This document shows, piece by piece, positions 58,997 through 64,000 of a stretch of DNA of 64,000 nt. Every line of letters starts with the position of its first letter. The stretch's first letter is position 1. The notes beneath the pieces are model-generated. The model saw nothing but the letters and a program-made list of their open reading frames with translations, was not told where the DNA came from and searched no databases. Location: contig JAVEUP010000016.1 of the NCBI GenBank assembly GCA_034005525.1, positions 1-64,000 on the forward strand, given 5' to 3'. Source of the stretch: PWXP01 sp034005525 (GTDB lineage: Bacteria > Planctomycetota > Planctomycetia > Pirellulales > Thermoguttaceae). The position numbers were made by a program, and so were the translations under genes.

Positions 58997-59389
58997 ATGC
59001 ATGCCTTTCTACTCTCTTTCTTGGCCTTGGCGGCCGATTTGAACTCGGCGCCGTATTCCCCGATGGCCGAGTGGCAGACCCCAGCAGGCGAGTCTTTCGT
59101 TGGCGAGACTGCCGGAAACGACATGCCGGTGCCCCTGATCGAACGCGCCGGCCCGGTGCCGGGGCTGGCGGAATCTTGGGGATCGATGCCTGCCTCGACC
59201 TCCTGGGGTTGGCCTCGGGTGCGTCGAGGACCGCGACTCTTCCCACCGAAATACCCGGCCAACCCGCAGTACTACCAGAGCCATCCCTACGATCCCCGCC
59301 TGATGTTCGATTATCCATGGCATGCACCGCGCGTCAGCCAGCCGGTGTATTCGGTATTTCCGCCGGTTGACTTGGCCCCGTCCTTCTGA
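58997..59389 (+). CDS. Small secreted Pro/Tyr-rich protein
   Basis: A 130-aa protein with a short signal peptide (MHAFLLSFLALAADLNS) and a body rich in Pro, Tyr, Trp and Ser (WGSMPASTSWGWPRVRRGP, NPQYYQSHPYDPRLMF). AGGAG lies just upstream of ATG 58997. No known fold. Such proteins in planctomycetes are thought to be cell-surface parts. Note the MITE and folK just downstream. Confidence 0.6.
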   Translation: MHAFLLSFLALAADLNSAPYSPMAEWQTPAGESFVGETAGNDMPVPLIERAGPVPGLAESWGSMPASTSWGWPRVRRGPRLFPPKYPANPQYYQSHPYDPRLMFDYPWHAPRVSQPVYSVFPPVDLAPSF

Positions 59390-59529
59390 ACGGGCCCGGC
59401 GTACCCAGCCACAGGGGACTGTTCCCTTCGCGTGCAGCCAAAGATCCGGAGCACATCCCTGCAGATCGCCCTTCGCGCCGCAACGATGGCACTGTACCCT
59501 TCTGTACAGGCTTTCCCGTGAATGGTTTT

Positions 59530-59630
59530 GGCTCTTCCGTTTCTAGGTGCAGACAGCCTTTGTTTCGGGGACGGCACAGCGGCGTGTGCCTACTACATTG
59601 CCGCAGCCTGCACCTATAAACGGAAGAGCC
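59530..59630. mobile_element. MITE with ISL3-like ends, perfect 8-bp target duplication
   Basis: A 101-bp non-coding element from GGCTCTTCCGTTTCTAGGTG to GCACCTATAAACGGAAGAGC-C. ATGGTTTT flanks it on both sides (59522-59529 and 59631-59638); a ninth base also matches. It sits 25 bases before the folK start codon. Confidence 0.88.
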
Positions 59631-59655
59631 ATGGTTTTGCAGCAGCGATGGGCTC

Positions 59656-60705
59656 ATGACGGCGCGATGTCTGATTTCGTTGGGCGCGAACGTGGGCAAC
59701 CGGTCGCAGGCGATTGAGGGGGCATTGCGGGAATTGGCCGCGCACCGCGAGGTGCAAGTGCTGTGTTCCAGCCGATTGCGGGAAACCCTTCCGGTGGGGG
59801 GGCCTTTTGGCCAAGCAGCCTTTCTCAACGCCGCCGCGCTCCTTGAGACCTCGCTTGGACCGGCAGAGTTGCTTGCGTTGTTTTTGCGCATCGAGGCGGA
59901 GTCCGGTCGCAAACGTGACGTGAGGTGGGGCCCCAGGCCGTTGGACCTCGATATGCTGCTTTTCGATGATGTGGTGCTTGCCGGATCGTCGCTCATACTC
60001 CCGCACCCCCGCATGGCCTGGCGACGGTTCGTCCTCGAGCCGGCTGCCGAGATTGCCCCGGATATGATGCATCCCGGCATTGGCTGGTCCATCGCCCGAC
60101 TGCTCGAACACATGAACACGACGCAGCATTACCTGGCGATTACCGGCTCGATTGGCGCCGGGAAGACGGAGCTTGGCGGGCGCATGGCTGCGCAAGAGGC
60201 AGCGCGTCTGGTCAGCGAAGAGATCGATCTTACCCAGCTTGAAGGATTCTATGCGAACCCCGCTTCCCGTGCCTGGCCGGTGGAACTAGAATTCCTCCAT
60301 CAGCGCAGCCGGCTGCTGGCGGCCGGCGCCGGCATTTGGCAGGACCGGCCGAAGCCGGCGGTGAGCGACTTCTGGTTCGACCAGTCGGCCGCGTTCGCGC
60401 GTGTTTGGCTTGCGCCGGAGCAGTATGCCGAGTTTGAGGCGCATTTCGAGGCTGCACGCCGGACGGTAGTCCAGCCACGGCTGGTGGTACAGCTCGAAGC
60501 AACCGGGCAGCAGCTTCACGAGCGAGTGCTGCGTCGCGGCCGGGTTTGCGAACGCCGCCTTACTGCCGATGAGTTACACCAGATTGCGCTGGCAATCGAC
60601 CAACAAACACGCCGCCCCGACGTGGGGCCCGTGCTGCGGATTCGCAGCGATAACCCGGACGCCGCATTCGAGGAAGTCTCGGCGGCGTTCAGTGCGATGG
60701 CTTGA
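59656..60705 (+). CDS. folK: HPPK fused to a deoxynucleoside kinase-like domain
   Basis: A 349-aa fusion. Residues 1-155 are 6-hydroxymethyl-7,8-dihydropterin pyrophosphokinase (folate synthesis): SLGANVGNRSQAIEGAL, VGGPFGQAAFLNAAAL, and RKRDVRWGPRPLDLDMLLFDD. Residues 156-349 are a P-loop kinase: LAITGSIGAGKTEL (about 163-170), then DFWFDQSAAFARVWL and RPRLVVQLEATG, like the deoxyguanosine/deoxyadenosine kinases. The two reactions both use ATP but belong to different pathways; planctomycetes carry this fusion, from memory. No ribosome site is clear, since a MITE lies just upstream. Confidence 0.9.
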   Translation: MTARCLISLGANVGNRSQAIEGALRELAAHREVQVLCSSRLRETLPVGGPFGQAAFLNAAALLETSLGPAELLALFLRIEAESGRKRDVRWGPRPLDLDMLLFDDVVLAGSSLILPHPRMAWRRFVLEPAAEIAPDMMHPGIGWSIARLLEHMNTTQHYLAITGSIGAGKTELGGRMAAQEAARLVSEEIDLTQLEGFYANPASRAWPVELEFLHQRSRLLAAGAGIWQDRPKPAVSDFWFDQSAAFARVWLAPEQYAEFEAHFEAARRTVVQPRLVVQLEATGQQLHERVLRRGRVCERRLTADELHQIALAIDQQTRRPDVGPVLRIRSDNPDAAFEEVSAAFSAMA

Positions 60706-60721
60706 GGGTATCCCAGGAAGA

Positions 60722-61597
60722 ATGAGCTTGCCTCCGACACAACCACAACTGATTACCTCGGTGGACGCCCTCCAGCAAACGGTGCGGGCAGCGCGCCGTG
60801 CAGGTCGCCGCATCGGGTTGGTACCCACAATGGGTGCGTTGCACGACGGTCACTTGAGTCTGGTGCGCGCGTCAAAGCAGGAGTGCGACTTTACGGTCGT
60901 GTCGATCTACGTGAATCCGAGCCAGTTCGGCCCCAGCGAAGACCTTGCCAAGTACCCGCGCATGCTTCAGGCCGACCTCGACGCATCGGCCGTTTGTGGC
61001 GTCGAGGCGGTGTTCGCGCCAGCCGACGAGCAGGTGTATCGCGCCGGACATGCAACGTGGGTCGAAATAGGCGGCGTCGCGGAACCGCTGGAGGGATGGC
61101 TCAGGCCGGGTCACTTCCGCGGCGTGGCCACGATTGTGCTGAAACTGTTTCAGATGGTGCAGCCCGACGCGGCCTATTTCGGCCAAAAGGACTATCAGCA
61201 GCTTCTGGTCATTCGGCAAATGGCCGCCGACTTCGACGTGCCGGTCGAAGTGCGCGCGTGCCCGATCGTGCGCGAGCCTGACGGCCTGGCCATGAGTTCG
61301 CGCAATGCCTACCTGAGTTCCGCCGCACGCCGCCGCGCCCGCGCCCTGTCGCAGAGCCTGGCGCGAGCCGAGGCGCTGGTGGCTGCGGGCGAGCGCGACA
61401 CCGGAAAGATTGGCCGACAGATGCACGACGTGCTTCAATCGGCGGCACCCATCGAGATCGATTATATTGCCTTGGCCCACCCCGAGACCCTCGAACCGGT
61501 TACCGAGCTTACCGGACCGGCCGTCGCGCTGCTGGCAGCGCGGATCGACGGCACGCGGCTGATCGACAATACGCTGCTTGTACCCCCGCACCAATAG
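60722..61597 (+). CDS. panC: Pantothenate synthetase
   Basis: Joins pantoate and beta-alanine with ATP. The 291-aa protein has VPTMGALHDGHLSLVR (HIGH-like motif), FVSIYVNPSQFGP-type, FGQKDYQQLLVIR and AMSSRNAYLS (KMSKS-like) sequences, all intact. Length is normal. AGGAAGA precedes ATG 60722. It follows folK-dNK after 16 bases, so the two are probably co-transcribed; the run continues with lgt. Confidence 0.96.
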   Translation: MSLPPTQPQLITSVDALQQTVRAARRAGRRIGLVPTMGALHDGHLSLVRASKQECDFTVVSIYVNPSQFGPSEDLAKYPRMLQADLDASAVCGVEAVFAPADEQVYRAGHATWVEIGGVAEPLEGWLRPGHFRGVATIVLKLFQMVQPDAAYFGQKDYQQLLVIRQMAADFDVPVEVRACPIVREPDGLAMSSRNAYLSSAARRRARALSQSLARAEALVAAGERDTGKIGRQMHDVLQSAAPIEIDYIALAHPETLEPVTELTGPAVALLAARIDGTRLIDNTLLVPPHQ

Positions 61598-61612
61598 TTC
61601 TGCCAACACGTC

Positions 61613-63157
61613 ATGCGACAAACCCTCTTTTACATTCCAGCCGATGTTGCGGGCATACCGGTCTTCGGACTTGGCCTGCTGCTGTTGGCTTGGGTCCTGC
61701 TAAGCGCAGGACTACTGGTATGGCTTGCGCGCGAGGGCCGACTCCGGGATGAATGGTTGAGTTATCTGGTCATTCTGGTGCCGGTCGGGTTGGTAATCTG
61801 GTTCCTGCTACCACAATTGGTGGAGCCGCGTGGATTGCCCATTCGCAGTTACGGCACCATGATGCTGCTGGCCGTGGTTTCGGGTACTGTCTTGGCCGCA
61901 TGGCGAGCGCGGCGGGCGGGATTGGAGCCGGACCTGATCTACTCGCTTGCCTTGTGGACCTTCGTGCCGGGAATCCTCGGTGCCAGGGCGTTCTACGTGA
62001 TCGAATACTGGGATGAGAAATACTGGCCCATTTACCAGATACATGGATTGCAGGCGTTTCTCGGTTCCGTGGTGAATGTTGCCGAAGGCGGGTTGGTGGT
62101 GTACGGGTCGGTGTTTGGCGCCGCCGTAGGACTGGTTGCATTCGTGCGCAAGTACCGGTTACCGCTTCTGCCCTTGAGTGACGTGATTGCGCCCAGCCTA
62201 CTGCTGGGCCTGGCCCTCGGACGCATTGGCTGCCTGCTGAACGGCTGCTGTTTTGGCGGGCCGAGCGACTACCCCTGGGCAGTCACCTTTCCCTTCGGCA
62301 GCCCGCCGCACGTGCATCAGTCGCAACTGGGACAACTGCCGCTTCATGGTCTTCAAGTAGGAGGCAGTCCCGAAGGACGGCCGGAAATCGTCGAGGTCGT
62401 GCCCGGCTCGCCTGCCGAAGATGCCGGCCTGACCGCCGGGGACGTCGTGCGGCAAATCAATGGGACGGTGGTCGACTCTGTGGGAGCGGCGCGCTGGTCG
62501 CTCCTGGAAGCCCATAAACTCAATGTGTTGTTGAAGTCGAGCGACGAGGCATTCCGTTACTGGTATATTGAACTGCCAGGCGACTCGGCCGAAGCCGTGT
62601 ATGCCGATCGGGCCGGCGGGGTGGATCTGTTCGGAATGGTCGTTGTCGAACAGCCCGATCGGCGATTGACCGTGACGGACGTCGGCAATCTGACACCGGC
62701 ATCGCGGGAGAGAATCCGGGTTGGCTGGGAGGTCGTGGCGATCAGCGGCCGGCCGGTTCGCACGCTAGCCGATTTCCGCGCCCGGCTCGACGAGTTCCAC
62801 CGCGAACCCTGGATCGAGTTGCGCACCGCCGACAATAAGGTGGCCCGCTGGCGGCTTGCCCCGCCATTTGCCCGCAGTTTGCCGGTACATCCAACGCAGC
62901 TTTACAGCGTTCTGAATGCCGTGTTCCTTTGCCTGTTGCTGCTGGCCTTTGAGCCGTTCTGCCGTCGCGACGGGGAACTGATTGCCTTGGCGCTCACCCT
63001 GTACGCGGTGACCCGCTACCTGATCGAGGACATCCGCACGGACGAGGCCCCTGTTTTCAGCACTGGCTTGAGCATTTCGCAGAACGTGAGCCTGCTGGTG
63101 TTAGTCGGGGTGATCGCCCTTTGGTTCTATATCCTCCGACAACCGAAGACGCGATAG
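61613..63157 (+). CDS. lgt: Prolipoprotein diacylglyceryl transferase with inserted PDZ-like domains
   Basis: Transfers diacylglycerol to the lipobox Cys of prolipoproteins. The 514-aa protein is much longer than the usual 260-300. Membrane parts and signature are normal: RSYGTMMLLAV, LGRIGCLLNGCCFGGP (about 203) and HPTQLYSVLNAVF (about 425). Between them (about 240-415) lies an insert with PDZ-like features: GSPAEDAGLTAGDVVRQINGT and ASRERIRVGWEVVAISGRPV. The insert is periplasmic by topology and may bind C-termini or substrates. Several lipobox proteins in this window are candidate clients. Confidence 0.92.
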   Translation: MRQTLFYIPADVAGIPVFGLGLLLLAWVLLSAGLLVWLAREGRLRDEWLSYLVILVPVGLVIWFLLPQLVEPRGLPIRSYGTMMLLAVVSGTVLAAWRARRAGLEPDLIYSLALWTFVPGILGARAFYVIEYWDEKYWPIYQIHGLQAFLGSVVNVAEGGLVVYGSVFGAAVGLVAFVRKYRLPLLPLSDVIAPSLLLGLALGRIGCLLNGCCFGGPSDYPWAVTFPFGSPPHVHQSQLGQLPLHGLQVGGSPEGRPEIVEVVPGSPAEDAGLTAGDVVRQINGTVVDSVGAARWSLLEAHKLNVLLKSSDEAFRYWYIELPGDSAEAVYADRAGGVDLFGMVVVEQPDRRLTVTDVGNLTPASRERIRVGWEVVAISGRPVRTLADFRARLDEFHREPWIELRTADNKVARWRLAPPFARSLPVHPTQLYSVLNAVFLCLLLLAFEPFCRRDGELIALALTLYAVTRYLIEDIRTDEAPVFSTGLSISQNVSLLVLVGVIALWFYILRQPKTR

Positions 63158-63286
63158 ATGTCAGGTATCAGGTGTCAGGTGTCAGTGACGCGCTGGCGCG
63201 GCCGGTCCACCACCTTAGCGCGTATTCTCTTAGTTTCCGCCAATACCTGACACCTGACACCTGACACCTGACACCTGACACTTAGA
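63158..63286. repeat. CAGGTGT heptamer palindrome upstream of rimO
   Basis: A left arm of three to four TCAGGTG heptamers, the core GACGCGCTGGCGCGG, a spacer, then about six CCTGACA heptamers. It reaches to about six bases before ATG 63292. Confidence 0.88.
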
Positions 63287-63291
63287 AAAGC

Positions 63292-64000
63292 ATGCCCACT
63301 TTTGCCCTTATCAGCCTCGGCTGCCCGAAGAACCTGGTCGACAGCGAATGCATGGGCGCCGCGCTGTGCCACGACGGGTTCCGCATGGTTTCTGAACCCA
63401 TAGGGGCCGACCTCGTGGTGGTGAACACTTGCGGATTCATCGCCGACGCGCGCGAGGAATCGTATGCCGTCATCGCTGAAATGGCCGAACTGCGGCGACG
63501 GGGCGATACCCGCGGGCTGATCGTGGCAGGGTGCCTGGCTGAACGGGAGCGGGAGGAATTGCTTGGCCGATTCCCGGCGGTCGACCGAGTGGTGGGAGTG
63601 TTCGCCCGCGGCGAGATTGCGAACGCGGCGAGCCAGGTCCTCGATGGGCAGCCGGGACCGCGCATGGTACTCCAGCCGCCGTTGAACTGCATGGCCGACG
63701 AGGCCGAGCGGCTTCGCCTCACTCCCCACCACGTCGCCTATTTGAAGATTGCCGAGGGCTGCAACCGGTTGTGCAGCTTCTGCACCATCCCGAGCATCCG
63801 CGGCCCGTTCGTGAGCAAGCCGCTCGACGCGGCCGTGCGCGAGGCGGAACAGCTTGCCGCCGACGGCGCGCGCGAACTGGTACTCATTGCGCAGGACACC
63901 AGTTCGTACGGGCTGGACTTTGCGGGCCGGCCCCAACTGGCCGAACTGCTCGCGCGGCTCGACCGCGTGGAACCGCTTCGGTGGATTCGTCTGATGTACC
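63292..64000 (+). CDS. rimO: Ribosomal protein S12 methylthiotransferase (partial, runs off the window)
   Basis: A radical-SAM methylthiotransferase that adds a methylthio group to Asp89 of ribosomal protein S12. The 236 visible residues include SLGCPKNLVDSE, NTCGFI and AGCLAERE, which hold the N-terminal [4Fe-4S] Cys residues, and CNRLCSFCTIPSIRGP (about 156), the radical-SAM CxxxCxxC site. The 3' part (rest of radical-SAM and TRAM domains) lies beyond 64000. No ribosome site is seen, since the heptamer array reaches almost to ATG 63292. Confidence 0.95.
   Translation, partial: MPTFALISLGCPKNLVDSECMGAALCHDGFRMVSEPIGADLVVVNTCGFIADAREESYAVIAEMAELRRRGDTRGLIVAGCLAEREREELLGRFPAVDRVVGVFARGEIANAASQVLDGQPGPRMVLQPPLNCMADEAERLRLTPHHVAYLKIAEGCNRLCSFCTIPSIRGPFVSKPLDAAVREAEQLAADGARELVLIAQDTSSYGLDFAGRPQLAELLARLDRVEPLRWIRLMY

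Overview
The window is high-GC chromosomal DNA that most resembles a planctomycete of the Pirellulales/Thermoguttaceae kind. Evidence: a DUF1559 prepilin-like protein (15299-16360), a BBP7-type outer-membrane barrel (55634-57040), PQQ-type propeller and WD40 proteins, many lipoproteins, lineage-style fusions (FAAL-ACP-AOS, FolK-deoxynucleoside kinase, Lgt with inserted PDZ-like domains) and a 57-aa coiled-coil protein behind cca. No rRNA, tRNA or CRISPR was seen. The assignment is by gene content only.

Layout. 1-7.9 kb: AAA/DUF4143 ATPase, aroB, a ceramidase-like secreted protein whose N-terminus lies in a repeat, a GH2-fold protein without the expected catalytic residues, and two small accessory genes. 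8.3-16.4 kb: WD40 protein, two unknown accessory genes, CPBP protease, cca and a DUF1559 protein with promoter and terminator. 16.8-28.7 kb: one 12-kb same-strand block. Its upstream half is an HK97-style virion module (prohead protease, capsid, head/tail genes) without terminase, portal, tape measure, lysis or integrase genes; its downstream half is a run of glycosyltransferases plus a TupA-like ATP-grasp protein. 29.1-43 kb: conserved hypothetical, transglutaminase lipoprotein, ATP:cobalamin adenosyltransferase, lysA, three related surface proteins, a coupled nucleotidyltransferase/phosphomutase-like operon, an aminotransferase and clpX. 43.7-64 kb: Ig-like secreted protein, holA, lipoprotein, REP-associated transposase element, PQQ propeller, FAAL-ACP-AOS, BBP7, hemerythrin, response regulator, folK-dNK, panC, lgt and the 5' part of rimO.

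The strongest non-genic signal is the density and variety of palindromic repeats: (1) MITEs with ISL3-like ends, two with perfect 8-bp target duplications; (2) TAGGGTGGGT...ACCCACCCTA inverted repeats; (3) heptanucleotide STRR arrays, several built as palindromes around a GACGCGCTGGCGCG core; (4) a REP-transposase unit bounded by 19-bp inverted repeats; (5) several hairpin families. They fill nearly every gap of the virion/glycosyltransferase block, abut stop and start codons, and in two places are read in frame into proteins.

Housekeeping functions are ordinary: aromatic amino acids (aroB), lysine (lysA), folate (folK), pantothenate (panC), lipoprotein maturation (lgt, serving the many lipobox proteins here), replication (holA), proteolysis (clpX), tRNA end repair (cca) and S12 modification (rimO).
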